Below are positions 1 to 11,394 of a stretch of DNA of 64,000 bases, piece by piece. The position numbers were made by a program, and so were the translations under genes. Positions within the stretch are counted from its first letter, which is position 1; the number at the start of each line of letters is the position of its first letter. This DNA is from Pelodera strongyloides (Eukaryota; Nematoda; Chromadorea; Rhabditida; Rhabditidae): assembly GCA_036852015.1 (NCBI GenBank), contig JAANDG010000156.1, positions 124,001 to 188,000 on the forward strand, written 5' to 3'. Below the pieces are notes generated by a model that searched no databases, had not been told where the DNA came from, and saw only the letters and a program-made list of their open reading frames with translations.

Positions 1-142
1 GAGGTAGTTTAGCTTTTTTGAGCAAGCTCTCCTACTACGGGGAGCAAAGGAAATTTACTGCAATTTTCGCATTTTGACCGTCATAGGTCATACTATCAAC
101 ATAAATTATAAAAAAGGTGCAATTCGAGGTGAACCTATCCCT
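1..142. mobile_element. TTAA MITE family 1, right half
   Basis: This is the right half of a palindromic MITE that enters from outside the window. It matches the right arm of the full copy at 4925-5400 and ends AGGTGAACCTATCCCT, followed by TTAA at 143-146. No coding capacity is visible. The termini and TTAA target recall T2/Kolobok-type MITEs; that assignment is inference. Confidence 0.8.
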
Positions 143-147
143 TTAAT

Positions 148-313
148 AATGGGGTTTCCAAGTATCCGGACAAATTTACCGTATTTTACGACTTCGCGAG
201 ACCCATGTATTAATTTCTCACGTCAAATATTCAATTCAGGAAAAATACGGTAAATTTTTGTATACTTGGAAAGGAACGCACAGTTGTTTTTGGAATACAT
301 GGAAACCCCATTA
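148..313. mobile_element. Small palindromic MITE, TGGGGTTTCCA ends
   Basis: The ends are inverted repeats (ATGGGGTTTCCA and its complement TGGAAACCCCAT), and inner blocks such as AAATTTACCGTATTT also occur inverted. Elements at 11178-11394 and about 30413-30570 have related ends, so this looks like a dispersed family. It has no reading frame of note. Confidence 0.65.
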
Positions 314-743
314 TAAAACAATGGAAATCAAGTGTAATGTATAGGTAATGGTGTCATGCATTTCAAGTTTTGCAAATATTTGTCGCGATCGTATGATATG
401 TGGGCGTTATTGTATTGTTACCTCAAAAAAGAGCCTTATAAAAGAGCGAAAGGAAAACAAAGGACTGAAAATATAACTTTATTGTTAGCTTGCGATGCCT
501 TTTTTGAGGTAGCAAATGTGTGCGTGGGGAAGTCGCCATCCGGTAATACGGATTGCATAGAGCGGACTGCAAGCACGAGGTAGTAGCTAAATCGAGACAA
601 TGAATACCCAAATAAGAAAAAAAAACTAGAATCTGTAAGGCACTGTAGTTATAGCACCGGTGGCGGCGTTACCATAATTAAAAAGTCCTAGAAGCAAGTA
701 AAAGTGCTAGAAAATGCGAATGTAAAGTATTTACATAAAAGAT
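314..743. other. No recognisable feature
   Basis: AT-rich sequence. Short frames overlap on both strands, but none shows splice signals, motifs or similarity to other parts of the window. Confidence 0.5.
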
Positions 744-914
744 AGCGAAACATCGGCCGGTTTTTGAAACAGTTCGGGTACACCTGCATTCTTATACAGC
801 ATATGTAAATGACCTCAAATTATAATGAAAAATTGAGCTAAATTCGAGTAAATTAACATACATACATAATAATGCTGTCCATGACGCGTTTCAAAAACCG
901 TCCGGTATTTCGCT
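744..914. mobile_element. TTAA MITE family 2
   Basis: The ends are AGCGAAACATCGGCCGG and the complement of AGCGAAATACCGGACGG. TTAA follows at 915-918, and the left TTAA has decayed. Other copies are at 1988-2162, 2611-2785, 5709-5861, 7705-7887 and 34194-34336. All are 150-185 bp with an AT-rich middle, so they are non-coding MITEs. Confidence 0.85.
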
Positions 915-918
915 TTAA

Positions 919-1637
919 ATGTGCATGGCCAAAGGTTAGTGAATTATTCCCAGAATTCCAAATCATATCTCGAGATGAGTCTGTTTCTTGGGTGAATTCT
1001 TCTGGCTTGGAGATGTGTTCGTCCTAAACGATGTACTATTTGGCCAACAATTTGAATAAAAACCTCGTAATCCACCAGCTGGTTACGTAATTGTCGTGGA
1101 CATACTATGCTACTTTACGATACCGTCGATCCGTTGAAGCCTCTAACAAAAAGAAGTGAATAATACGGTAGATTTAGTGGTTTTGAGCTTTCAAGATTAT
1201 CTGTAGAAGTTCTTTTATTTTTTAAATTGTTTTTTTTTTAAATTGTTTGGCCCACCGCAGTTTTTTAGGCGCAGATTCGCTTCTCCAGCGGAGTTTTGTC
1301 ACTCCAATAACTATTAGTTGTAGAATGAAGTAAAACAGAAGAAGGACCAGTCTATTGTAACCCGCGAACGTAGTCTGAAATCAAAAATAAATTAACAATG
1401 GACGAGTATGGCGTAAACGCGCTTGTCCCGGAAGAGTGCCATTTGTTTGCGAGCAGCACAAAAGTGTTTATCCGAAGCGGCGCCCAGGATCTAATTCATA
1501 TTTGCCAGTCATTTAGTAAGGTCTATTTTGTTACGCCGTAACTCCTAGGACAGATCCGTGATTTTCGTTGGCTGTCACATACACGTACGCTGAGAGTGTG
1601 GCCTTTTTCTGGATATAACTAGACAATCGTCTCAAAA
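919..1637. other. No recognisable feature
   Basis: A gap between MITEs. I found no convincing exon, tRNA or repeat. Confidence 0.4.
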
Positions 1638-1641
1638 TTAA

Positions 1642-1983
1642 AGGGATCGGCTCACCTCAAATCGTGTCTGTTTTTTCTGTTTCTTTATTTTCTATAAGGG
1701 ATAATAAAAATTTGGAATACAAAAAGTAGTGGTGATAAGATATTAGGTGATAAAGTGGTGGATCGATCGGCCCGAAATGCAAAAAGTGTAATTGTCCCAT
1801 ACAAACAAGGCAGGACAATTACACTTTTTCATTTCGGGCCGATCGATCCACCACTTTATCACCTAATATCTTCGTGAGTATTGAAATAGAACACTACTTT
1901 TTGTATTCCAAATTTTTATTATCCCTTATAGAAAATAAAGAAACAAAAAAAAAACAGGCACAGTTTATGGTGAGCCGATCCCT
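1642..1983. mobile_element. TTAA MITE family 3, near-perfect hairpin
   Basis: The two halves are almost perfect inverted copies with arms of about 150 bp. The ends are AGGGATCGGCTCACC and its complement, with TTAA on both sides (1638-1641 and 1984-1987). Transcripts would form a long double-stranded hairpin. A truncated copy is at 35665-35882 and an internally deleted one at 59451-59646. Confidence 0.9.
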
Positions 1984-1987
1984 TTAA

Positions 1988-2162
1988 AGCGAAATACAGC
2001 CCGGTTTTTGAAACGCATCTCACGCACTTGCATTCCTATGCATTTATGCAACGCGGGGTCTAATTGGGGTCTAGCTTTTATTCCAATTTTTGCTTATTTG
2101 AATTTTCTGCATAAGAAAGCAGGTGTACGCGATGTGTTTCAAAAACCGGCCGGTATTTCGCT
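1988..2162. mobile_element. TTAA MITE family 2
   Basis: It starts directly after the TTAA that closes the family 3 element, so the two share one target site. The left end is AGCGAAATACAGCCCGG and the right end is the complement of AGCGAAATACCGGCCGG. Confidence 0.85.
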
Positions 2163-2610
2163 TTCTTCTTAAAGCTTTCTTCTTTCTTAAAGCGTCGTAT
2201 CTTCTAACGTGAACTTACGTATGCCTCGACTACAACATCCCCATCCAGGGCGTACGCTTCCCGGGACCACTCGCAGTACAGACTATAAACATTTAATATA
2301 CTGTAGCATCACAAACCTCTGATATTATTTGCAAGGATTTGGGATGATGTAGTGAACTAATGTTAGTATATAACAAATCCGCCGAACTTGTAAAGCTAAC
2401 AACCGTAAATTTGTGTAGCTGAACCAAACGACATCCTCGAATTTAAAGAACCCTATGTCTTATGTATTACCGTTTTGCTGTCTAACTGTATTATTTTTTT
2501 AATTGTGTATGTTTGTGCGCATCTTTATGGTGTAATAAATTATTATTATTGTAAGTGTATTCACGACATGTAATATACTGTATTAGTCTTGTTGAGAATA
2601 GCTGTTTTAA
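2163..2610. other. No recognisable feature
   Basis: Ordinary AT-rich sequence between two family 2 MITEs. Confidence 0.4.
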
Positions 2611-2785
2611 AGCGAAATACTGGCCGGTTTTTAAAACGCATCGAGTACTCCCTGCTTTCCTATGCTTCATATGCAAATGAGCATAAATTTGAATAAAAAA
2701 TAGACCCCAATAGACCCCTTTTAGCATAGCTGCATAATAATGCTGATATTTGAGATGCGTTTCAAAAATCGGCTGGTATTTCGCT
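2611..2785. mobile_element. TTAA MITE family 2
   Basis: Both ends carry the family 2 inverted repeat, with TTAA at 2607-2610 and 2786-2789. Confidence 0.85.
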
Positions 2786-2789
2786 TTAA

Positions 2790-3785
2790 CGCGGGTCGTT
2801 CGGTATCAATTTATGTATGTGAACCAAAAGAGATCCCTAAGAAGCTAGTTCTATGTGACCTATGTAAATTCCATAGTATTACTAAATTAGAAAATGAATA
2901 AAAAGAAAAATTTTTTACCTCGAACTGTTTCCCACCACCATGGCTATGAAAAAAGAGTGTACATGTGAACGTGGTAGGTCTCTTTCTGTCCTTTTTTTGT
3001 GAAATAAACAAGAAATAAGTCCGTGGGAGCCAAATTGCTCAAAAATTTGTGAACAAAGAAAGAATCGACGAGACTGTGAATTATTTAGAGTTAAAAAGTG
3101 TAAGAAAAGGAAAAACATCATCAAAAGCACACATCTTCACTCCATCGGTGGCGAATTTCCCAAAAGTCGTAGTTGGCCAGTGTTTGGGAACGTTGGGATC
3201 CGTATAACGTCTAGTATGTACACAATATAAGAAAAGTCTATAAGAAATTTTTTCCAATAGCCATTATTTTTGAGTGATATTCTGAGTGAGTGAATTTGAA
3301 AAAGGGATTGAATGCTTTTGAGTGAATTGCTCTAACTCTCACCCAAATTAACTCTAACTCTCACCCTTGGTGAGAGTTCGTTGGTGTTTCTGGCTTCTGG
3401 ATCCTTTGAACTTATAATAATCAGAAACTGTTTGTGAATCTTTTAGTTCATGCTGCTTATTCTGTCAGAACGTTGAACTACTGGCTATATTTGGCATCTC
3501 TTATATGTTTGAGCTGAAGCGTATGCGCGCGGCCAAAATACTTGCCTCTACTACCACACTCAAATGAATGTATATTCTCTGGTCTCCAAAGACGTCTCCG
3601 TCTTTCCATCCTTTTGCCACAGTGGTCATGAGTGGTCACGGTTCAATTCCACCCATGTGCTTATGTCTTATAAGGCTCTATTCATAGAATATATCTTATG
3701 TGATGTGTGAAAATGACGTATAATATGCAATAAAATGCCTTAAAGACATAAGTGACAAAAGTGCTTATTGCACTATTTATTTATT
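2790..3785. other. No gene recognised; short tandem motif
   Basis: No gene is visible. At 3330-3376 the motif AACTCTCACC is repeated and faces its complement GGTGAGAGT, a minor local repeat. Confidence 0.4.
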
Positions 3786-3898
3786 ATTGCCTCGAAAACG
3801 CCGCCTCGGCAAAAGCTAAGCAGCGATTTGCCGAGCTTTCGCCTCGACAATGCTCCGCGGCAAAACTCGTGAAGGCAGCTAGGCATTTTCGAGGCAAT
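3786..3898. mobile_element. Short palindromic repeat, ATTGCCTCGAAAA ends
   Basis: Inverted ends ATTGCCTCGAAAACG and its near complement enclose GC-rich sequence that is itself self-complementary (GCCTCGGC, GCCGAG). A further GCGAGGCAATTTT lies at 4816-4828 beyond the LINE remnant, so the LINE may have landed in a larger copy. Confidence 0.4.
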
Positions 3899-4065
3899 TT
3901 TCTCGGCATTTATAATATAATATAAATACTTTATTTCACGTAATTGCAAAGTAAAGTGCTCAGAAGAGCCGAAAGACAAAAAGGCAATAATACACCAAAA
4001 AAAACAAGCAACGAAAAACACGAACACGAACAATGAATGAGAAAATGAGAAAATATAAATTTTAT

Positions 4066-4796
4066 TCAAGCACCAATATTGCAATCTGCCTGGTCACTCA
4101 ACTCAACGAGATCGAGCGCGTTAATTTTCGATTTGAACGATTCTATAGTTGAGCTGCGGACAGTCGCCTCGTCAAGAAGATTCCAAATTCTAGTGACTCG
4201 ATGTTTAAAAAATGATTGAGTTTGTAACGTCGAAACCATTTCCTGACGTATATATAAAGAGTTACCATCTCTCCTCTGTCTACCACCTAAAATGAACATA
4301 CTATCGAGCACGGGGTGTTTATGCAACCCAAAACCTCGGACGATCTTAAAACATTCTCTGAGATCGTACACGATCCTTCGATGTTGTAGAGATTTTAGAC
4401 TAAACACTGTTAACCTTCCTCTTTAGTGAAATTATGATACATTTCATAATTGATCTTATTGAGTGCTATTTTTGTGAAACGATTTTGCACTCGTTCTACC
4501 AAGAGGATTTTGTTTTTAGAATAAGGAGACCATACAGTAGAAGCATATTCCAAGATGGGACGGACATAAGAAGTATAGCTTTTAAGATAAACAGGGAGAT
4601 TTGGCTGAACAATGGATTTTAGGATACGAGTTGCAGTTACCGTTGCAGACCGGACTATTTTCTCAATATGCGAACTGAAACTTAAGTCCGACGAGACCAT
4701 AATACCGAGATCGCGAATAGTATTGATTTTAGGGATGACAGAGCCATTGATTTTCAGAGGGAATTCCCACTGATCACCATTGCGAGGTGCTGGCAT
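4066..4796 (-). pseudogene. Non-LTR retrotransposon remnant, RT C-terminal region (CR1/L2-like)
   Basis: The minus strand encodes the part of a non-LTR retrotransposon ORF2 downstream of the catalytic RT motifs. Frame 1 (4796-4410) contains INTIRDLGIMVSSDLSF and SYVRPILEYASTVWSP, the typical D-L-G-I ... V-R-P-x-L-E-Y-A-x-x-V-W-S-P pattern. After a stop it continues one frame over (4407-4066) with SFFKHRVTRIWNLLDE and an FKSKINALDL end, as in CR1/L2-type elements. The junction needs a single-base frame change, the 5' part is missing, and no YxDD motif or endonuclease is present. This is a dead, 5'-truncated copy, as usual for LINEs. Confidence 0.85.
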
Positions 4797-4833
4797 TTAG
4801 GCTCGGAAACATTTGCGAGGCAATTTTGTTAGT

Positions 4834-4878
4834 GGCGCACCCAGTCGCGTAGATTGCAAACTACGCGGCTGGGTGCGC
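4834..4878. repeat. GC-rich hairpin
   Basis: GCGCACCCAGTCGCGTAG faces its near-perfect complement around a 7-base spacer. A similar GGCTGGGTGCGC string recurs near 58015. Confidence 0.5.
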
Positions 4879-4924
4879 CCGCCTCTGCGCATTTAGACTG
4901 TGTTATAGTTTAGGCTGTGTTTAA

Positions 4925-5400
4925 AGGGATAGGTTCACCTCGAATTGCACCTTTTTTATAATTTACGTTGATAGTATGACATATGACGGTCAAAATGCGA
5001 AAATTGCAGTAAATTTCCTTTGCTCCCCGTAGCGTAGTAGGAGACCTTGCTCAAAAAAGCTAAACTACCTCGAATCTATAAAACAATTGGAGTACCGCAG
5101 CCATGGGAAGTGGGAAATAGCGCAGCAGGGCTGGAGGTGCAGATATTGTTGTGATAGACAGAGGATGATAAAAGGGCCCTGTATTTTCTAGCGTCTCCAG
5201 CCCTACTGCGCTATTTCCCACTTACCATGGATGCGGTCTCCAATTGTTTTATAGATTCGAGGTAGTTTAGCTTTTTTGAGCAAGGTCTCCTATTACGGGG
5301 AGCAAAGGAAACTTACTGCAATTTTCGCATTTTGCCCGTCATATGTCATACTATCAACATAAATTATAAAAAAGGTGCAATTCGAGGGGAACCTATCCCT
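4925..5400. mobile_element. TTAA MITE family 1, full copy
   Basis: Palindromic element with ends AGGGATAGGTTCACCTCG and its complement. TTAA is at 4921-4924 and a decayed CTAA at 5401-5404. The arms are over 200 bp and the centre is short. It is the reference copy for the partial elements at 1-142 and 52987-53071. Confidence 0.9.
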
Positions 5401-5404
5401 CTAA

Positions 5405-5495
5405 AGGAGGAGGCCCCCGAGCCGAGAATGAAGTGCTCAAATAGTTTCCTTTTATCAAAGATGATGGTATTGCGTATTAAATTCCGAAAGACAGC
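5405..5495. mobile_element. TTAA MITE family 4, one end only
   Basis: It starts AGGAGGAGGC directly after the family 1 element and matches the terminal 90 bp or so of 59975-60386 (inverted). After about 5495 the similarity stops. Confidence 0.7.
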
Positions 5496-5708
5496 TTATG
5501 CGTGAAGTGTAGTCCAAAGCTCACATTATTGAGCAGGTAGCGACTGTCACAAAAATGTAAATACTAATCATTGGTACTCCTTGAAGTAAATAATAAATTT
5601 TTGTTAAACCTTTTGTACCTATCCTATGCTGTTGGCCATTGGTAGTTCACGACAAGAATTTCCACATCTTCATTTCAGTTGTGCCCACATATTCCAAAAC
5701 GAACTTAA
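5496..5708. other. No recognisable feature
   Basis: A short gap between MITEs with nothing to annotate. Confidence 0.4.
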
Positions 5709-5861
5709 AGCGAAATTCCGGCCGGTTTTTGAAACGAGCATTCAAATTAGGCAGCTTATGCAAATGAACATAGAATAAAAAATCTAGCTCAATTCGAGTA
5801 AATTAGCATAAATACGTAAGAATTTAGTTGTTCACGATGCGTTTCAAATCGGTATTTCGCT
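5709..5861. mobile_element. TTAA MITE family 2
   Basis: Family 2 ends with TTAA at 5705-5708 and 5862-5865. The right terminal repeat has a small internal deletion. Confidence 0.8.
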
Positions 5862-6375
5862 TTAAAGTGGGGCAGCAGTTTATTCGCGATATAAATGACA
5901 GCTGAACGACGTCTTCGTCGATTTCCGACGAGGACCAAGACGTCAACCGGCCGTTTTTATAAGTAATAAGGATTCAAAAAATTATGGTTCCGGAGCACCT
6001 CAGTATTGTCTTCTGATTTCAATATTGTGTATGCAAACCCAATAGCCCTAAGCCCTCGCCTCTCATAGGTCCGTTAATGAGCCTCCAAAAGTCCGCTTGT
6101 AGACAGCTTCTCCAACCTGTCGCGCTACCTTATGACATAGATAACTACCGTAGTACCCTCCTTCCATGTGCGCATCCGACGGTACAGTTCGCTTCAGCCT
6201 GTTATGTGTACAACGGATGTTTAGTTCACAGCATTGTCAGGGCGTTTCCGAAACGTTTTGAAATCTGTATTGGAGTGAAAAGATTAAAACTCCTCTAAAG
6301 ATTTTACTTACAGTGAATTGGGGATGCAGACGTGATTTCAGTCTCTTGAGTTCTTGAGACCTAGGAGACAGCCAG

Positions 6376-6376
<1 letters not shown>
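5862..6376. other. No recognisable feature
   Basis: A plus-strand frame of about 70 codons (6077-6298) lacks splice context or motifs. I do not call it a gene. Confidence 0.4.

Positions 6377-6419
<43 letters not shown>
6377..6419. repeat. (GA)n microsatellite
   Basis: About 20 uninterrupted GA dinucleotides. Confidence 0.95.
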
Positions 6420-6421
<2 letters not shown>

Positions 6422-6700
6422 TGACTGGCACAGGTACCGAGAGAGTTGTTCTGTAGGGGGACAGAGATAGATAGAGAAAGAGTCTCAACTGCTGCATGCC
6501 ACGACAGTGTCCCATGCATCAAAAATAAAAACCAAATGGGTTTATCCATATACCAGACGGTGCGACTTTCATAGTTTAAAAGCACCCTTGTGTGAAACGT
6601 TTGCAGCGTAGCTTTAAAAAATCATGAAACAATATTCGCTTTCGCTTAGGGACTGGGCTCCAGCTCTGCTTTTATAGCCTTTATGACATTCTAATTTTCG

Positions 6701-6742
6701 CTTCGTTCACACAAACAAACTCTCCTCCTTTATATAATAAGA
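6701..6742 (-). mobile_element. Helitron 5' end (family H1), truncated
   Basis: On the minus strand it starts TCTTATTATATAAAGGAG right after a host A (6743 on the plus strand is T) and continues with the AGTTTG block seen in the complete copies. The body to the left is degraded and I find no 3' hairpin. Confidence 0.55.
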
Positions 6743-7268
6743 TGTAAGATGCGTCGCTAATCCTTGCTTGGGAGCGTCTGCATTGGGTCGCTTGTTTTAG
6801 TAAACTTCAAGGCAAAGAAACTTAAATATTTTGTAAAGAGGGAATGCAGAACAACCGGAAACTCAACCAAAGAAGAAGAGTTCACAAAAAAATGGACGAT
6901 TCTGATGATCAATCAATAATCCTCTTCGAAGTTACTACAAGGAAATGAGTTAACACTGACGTGTGATTTTTTTATGAATTGAGGAATACAAAGCAAAACA
7001 TCCGTTAGCGGTTCTGCAAAGGGTCAGGTCAGGCTCATGGGAGAGGAACTAATGATCTAAATTTGTCATATAATGCACATTTATAATCACGAAGCCGGAT
7101 TTAACTAAATCCAAAAATTGAGCGAGTTATTTTGTGGACGCTTCCAGATACCACTTCTCCTAGTTGGTTTTCGCATCTATTCGGCAGGTGAAATGTATAG
7201 GTTCCTTTTTTGGAATCTAGGTGTCGTGACGTCTCTTCTTGCCAAATATCCACTTTATGCCTCTTTAA
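6743..7268. other. No recognisable feature
   Basis: Nothing beyond short random frames. Confidence 0.4.
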
Positions 7269-7700
7269 AGGATAGCAGTCACTACAAAATCATCGTTTTT
7301 CTTCGAGTTTACTTGTATTTAGTAAAGAATAGAGACAAATACTTTACCAAAACCGAATAATTTGAATTCCAACTCAGGGAGTGAACAAGTAGAAAAGTAG
7401 TTCTACTTAACTACCGCAGGATCACGAAACGTGTTCATACAGCTGCTTCCCGATCGAGAGTATGCAAATTATTTCGGCAAATATCTGCATATTATATTTT
7501 TACATATAGGGCAAGGGTCTGCAGACATATCACTACACGTTTCATAATCCCGCGGTAGTTAAGTAGAACTACTTTTCTACTTGTTCACCCCCTGAGTTGG
7601 AATTCAAATTATTCGGTTTTGGTAAAGTATTTTTCTTTATTCTTTACTAAATTCAAGTAAACTCGAAGCAAAATGATGATTTTGGAGTGACTGCGATCCT
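7269..7700. mobile_element. TTAA MITE family 5
   Basis: Palindromic element of 432 bp. The ends are AGGATAGCAGTCACTAC and the complement of AGGATCGCAGTCACTCC, with TTAA at 7265-7268 and 7701-7704. The arms are over 150 bp and the centre is unique. Related copies are at 33258-33688, 43472-43817 and 48713-49135. Confidence 0.85.
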
Positions 7701-7704
7701 TTAA

Positions 7705-7887
7705 AGCGAAATACCGGCAGGATTTTGAAACGCATCGAGTACAACAACATTCTTATGCATCATATGCAAATGAGCATAATTTAGCATAAAAGTAGACCCC
7801 GAAGATCCCGATTAGACCCCTCTCCGCATAAATACATAAGAATGCACTTATCCACGATGCGTTTCAAAAACCGGCCGCTATTTCGCT
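7705..7887. mobile_element. TTAA MITE family 2
   Basis: It shares the TTAA at 7701-7704 with the preceding family 5 element. The other TTAA is at 7888-7891. Confidence 0.85.
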
Positions 7888-7891
7888 TTAA

Positions 7892-9477
7892 AAGGAAGGA
7901 AAATAACCTTACGTGACTCTGTTCGCACTTCATTCGCTCTTTCAACGCTTATATGTATTGAGTAACACTTGGATTGCAACCCGCTTTAAAAAAGTCCACC
8001 CAAATGTCTTTGCTTGTCTAAACTCATATTTCATGGAACGACTACTCAATTGAATACTGTGTTATCCCGAAAGAAGGAATTTTATATCATTCAGAAGCCA
8101 TCGTAGTTGATAAGCGTCGCGCGACGCTAAAAAAAGATGAAAACTTACACTAGATCTTGCCAAATGCAGTCGCACGTTTTGAGCAGCGCTTTTCATCATC
8201 TAGTATCATCCAGCTTGATGCGAGATGTTTGCTAATCTGGTACTATTTTACAAAACCCCTTCAATTTATAATTGTTAGTTCTGTACATGAGACAGTTCAC
8301 TGACAGTGCACATCTATACTAAACTAAATTGGCAATTTTAGTACTATTTTACTCGCAATTGTTTCTTTGAAGCGCGGAATAGCCTGAATAGCACAGCTCA
8401 GAATTTAGCATGAAAAATGCATCTATCTTGCACAACCTAAAAGATCACCCTTTCTGTGTTCGGCATGATTTTTGCGTTGTGCAAATCATGTTCTCCGCCG
8501 GCCGCGTCACGGTCGCGTCTCGCGTGTGTGTTAAATAATCGATAAATATGAGGGGAATGGAAAATCGCCCATGCGCTGCCATTTCGTTTATGAGTTCTCA
8601 TGTTACAGAGTGTGTAGTTCAATATGGTTCTTTTTCTTAATCAGTGTTGGAACATCCTGCTTCCCTATTGATCGATGTTCGAGCCGTTCTCGGCTGGTGA
8701 CGAGGAGCCTAACAATTTGCCTGCCACCTTCATAGTTTTCCGTTTATTTCGATAATGGGCGCATTTTATTCATCTTTTGGTTATTTGTTCGATATGTAGA
8801 TGCACTTTTCAGGCATGATTTTCAATCCTATTCCTCATCTGACTGTACTCCGTGCAATTGGTTGTTCGTCCTGGTCGGTCGGGCCGTCCGGCTGTTTTTG
8901 CCAGCCCAGCAAGGCTTTATGGTTAGTTCCTGTATCATTGGCTTGATAAACTTTAATGCTAGACGAACTTATTGCTTATTGCTTGAATTAAACACATCAT
9001 AATTCGTAACAGAGGTTATTTGGAAATTTTGTTTGAAGTTTTAATATATTTGCTTTATTTCTTGTGCTTCTAGATCAACCCTTCCACGGAGTACCCCGCT
9101 GGTCTTCCATATTTGGGAACACGCTATGAGTCTACTGGAAGCGAATGAAAGATCATGGCCAGCGATCTGATTCTAGTACGTTGAATTTTCATTCCTTACC
9201 CTGCGAGAGTCTTGAGAGTTCGAATCCGTAACTTGCAGACTGGTCTGTATCATAGCACCTGAACCTAAGCTAGTATATTCTGGTGTCTTCCATATTTGGA
9301 AACACGCTACTTGTCTGTATCTGTATCATAGCACCTGAACATAAGTTAGTATGTTCATCGTCCAGTCGTCCTATTTCGGTATTTGCAAGTATTTGCTTGT
9401 GCTGTTCCTATTTGTACGTGACATATACGTACTACTATGGCATGTGGCAACTGTGTTTATTGACAAATTAACAAATA
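7892..9477. other. No gene recognised; local duplications
   Basis: A 28-bp block around CTTCCATATTTGG is present at about 9101 and 9283, and a block around GTATCATAGCACCTGAAC at about 9247 and 9322. These look like local duplications. I see no exon that I would defend. Confidence 0.45.
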
Positions 9478-10136
9478 TCTTATTATATAAAGGAGAAGAG
9501 TTTGTCACGGACTTTGTTTATGATTTTGTTTTTATGTGCACAAAGAAATCCTTTCAAAAGCTACAAAATCTTTGCCGCTGGCGAGGTTCGAACCCACAGC
9601 AGCACAACCTCTCGATTAACAGTCCAACGCTCTACCTGTTGAGCTATGTTAGCTTATGCTGCGGGTAATCATTTGCTCCACATAAGAACACATTCAATGG
9701 CAAAATTTGCATAGTACCTGTACCAGTAGTCGAACGGAGATCCATCTTCATATTATACGTTTCCACAATCATAAATGACTTTGTAGACGTGTGAATGTAA
9801 GGGACACAAGTTTCACAGAGAAGAGAGAAAGAAGAGAGAGAGAAAAGAGAGAGAGAGAATGGAGTCACCGAGTCACACAGAAGAGGAATATGAACGAGGG
9901 CGAAAGAGACGGAGAGAAGAGCGGAACGAAGGAAAGTGTACCAGAAGGAAGGAGAGAGTGAGAAAGATGAAAATGAGACACCTAGAGAGAGAGAGGCTTA
10001 CAATTAGAACAATAGTAGGAATAGAAAGTTGTCCTTCAGCTTTGTGGAAATTAATTTTTTTTAAACAGGGTAAGAATCTGCCGAAGGCCGATTCCTCCAG
10101 TCGAAGAAGAGCCCGTAGGGCTCTTCGAACGGCTGG
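9478..10136 (+). mobile_element. Non-autonomous Helitron (family H1) carrying a tRNA-like segment
   Basis: It starts TCTTATTATATAAAGGAG directly after a host A and ends with the hairpin GAAGAGCCC-GTA-GGGCTCTTC, six spacer bases and CTGG before a host T. This is the Helitron rule (A|TC...CTRR|T). At 9573-9655, inverted, lies a tRNA-like stretch with D-arm (TAGCTCAACAGGTAGAG), GTT anticodon (Asn-like) and T-arm (GGGTTCGAACC). The segment between tRNA and hairpin carries a GA-rich block and an ATTATACGTTTCCACA block shared with 57080-57489. No Rep/helicase frame is present. Confidence 0.7.
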
Positions 10137-11177
10137 TATGTAATATGCGTGTCTGTAATCTGTGACTTAATTTCATCGTCATTTCAGAATTCGAGGAAAT
10201 AAAGATTTCATCTTCGAGTAATTTCTCTTACTCCTAACTGAAGAGATGTAGACGATTGACGATCTTCGTGTTTCCTCATCGTCAAACAAATCTAGTATCG
10301 GATCTGCACGTACTGTACTAGGATGTCGTTTTGGACTACGTAGAAGATTGAGGAGGACAAATTCTCACCGAGGACCAGTGCTACTTCTCAGGTACGTGTG
10401 CTGTTACACTATTGACTTTGGTACTTTGGTTTCCGAATTTTTTCCAATCCTCGAATAAATTACACATCGAAATGTGTTGCGATCCAACCATTGGTTCTTT
10501 TATCTTTATGGCTGCAAGTAATAGGGCACACGTTTGCCCATTTCATTCTTAAATACGACTGGGAGGCCATTTTTCACTCACATTTGCTAAGTTTTTGTGG
10601 GAGGTGATGTTTTCGCCTAATACTTGATACCCTTCTCTGTTGCCGATCGCGAAATCGTTTCCCTACCATCTGAAAGAAATGTATTGTAAATTTGGAGTCA
10701 GTTTCCTATTTTTGCTTGAGATAATTTGAACAAGTGTTCGTGTTGGGACAAGGACTAACGTTCCTTTGTTCATTACATAACATGTATTGCTTATACTTTC
10801 ATTCTTTTCTTAGGTTAGGCCGCACGCCGCATGTGTGTATCTACATAACATTTATTACTTTAAGATTTAAATGCTTTCATTATTTTCTTAGGCCGCAGGC
10901 CGCATGTGTGTATCTTTTGGCTCTTCGGTTTTAAAATACTTTATTTAGGTCGTTAAAGTCTTCACCATTCGCTGGGACATTTCGCTCAAGAAGCTTTTGC
11001 TGGTTATCACACTCGGATGTCCGAATTGTGGATTGTCGGACGCTAGACGGACCGCTGAGCATCGTTTACCTCAGTCTTCAATCTACAATAGAGGTGCTGT
11101 GTTTGATAGTTAATTCTATATTGGGCTATTTTGTTTGTGAATTGTGAATTGCAAGTGACAATCATTTTCCATCCGTG
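10137..11177 (+). other. Unassigned; possible single exon and a direct repeat
   Basis: At about 10246-10390 one plus-strand frame stays open for about 48 codons up to a good donor (TTCTCAG|GTACGT), but I found no partner exons. At 10810-10841 and 10888-10917 the motif GGCCGCATGTGTGTATC is repeated with a 77-bp period. Confidence 0.3.
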
Positions 11178-11394
11178 ATGGGGTTTCCATGTATGCGATT
11201 CGCACTTGCGAAAACAAATTCCTGTCCATGTTTGGGTTGATGTTAATGACATGACATGCAGGACCATGTCAAATGTGCGATTCGCATGGGTTACGGTAGG
11301 CAATTGTAATGCGTGTAAAATGACTTTGACTTGAACATGGACAGGACACATGCATTTGACATGCATGTGCGATTCGCGAAGATGTAAACCCCAT
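11178..11394. mobile_element. Small palindromic MITE, TGGGGTTTCCA ends
   Basis: Ends are ATGGGGTTTCCATGTA and the complement of ATGGGGTTTACATCTT. The inside holds several inverted and direct copies of TGCGATTCGC and CATGTC. Same end type as 148-313. Confidence 0.6.

Noticed and set aside
4410..4796. Functional reverse transcriptase
   Set aside because: Only the C-terminal part is present, with a frame change and stop, and no YxDD motif or endonuclease.
9478..9657. First reading of the tRNA-like repeats as simple SINEs
   Set aside because: All copies extend beyond the tRNA head to a common hairpin and CTGG|T end, and every copy starts with TC after A. Helitron borders explain the units better; a SINE as cargo remains possible.
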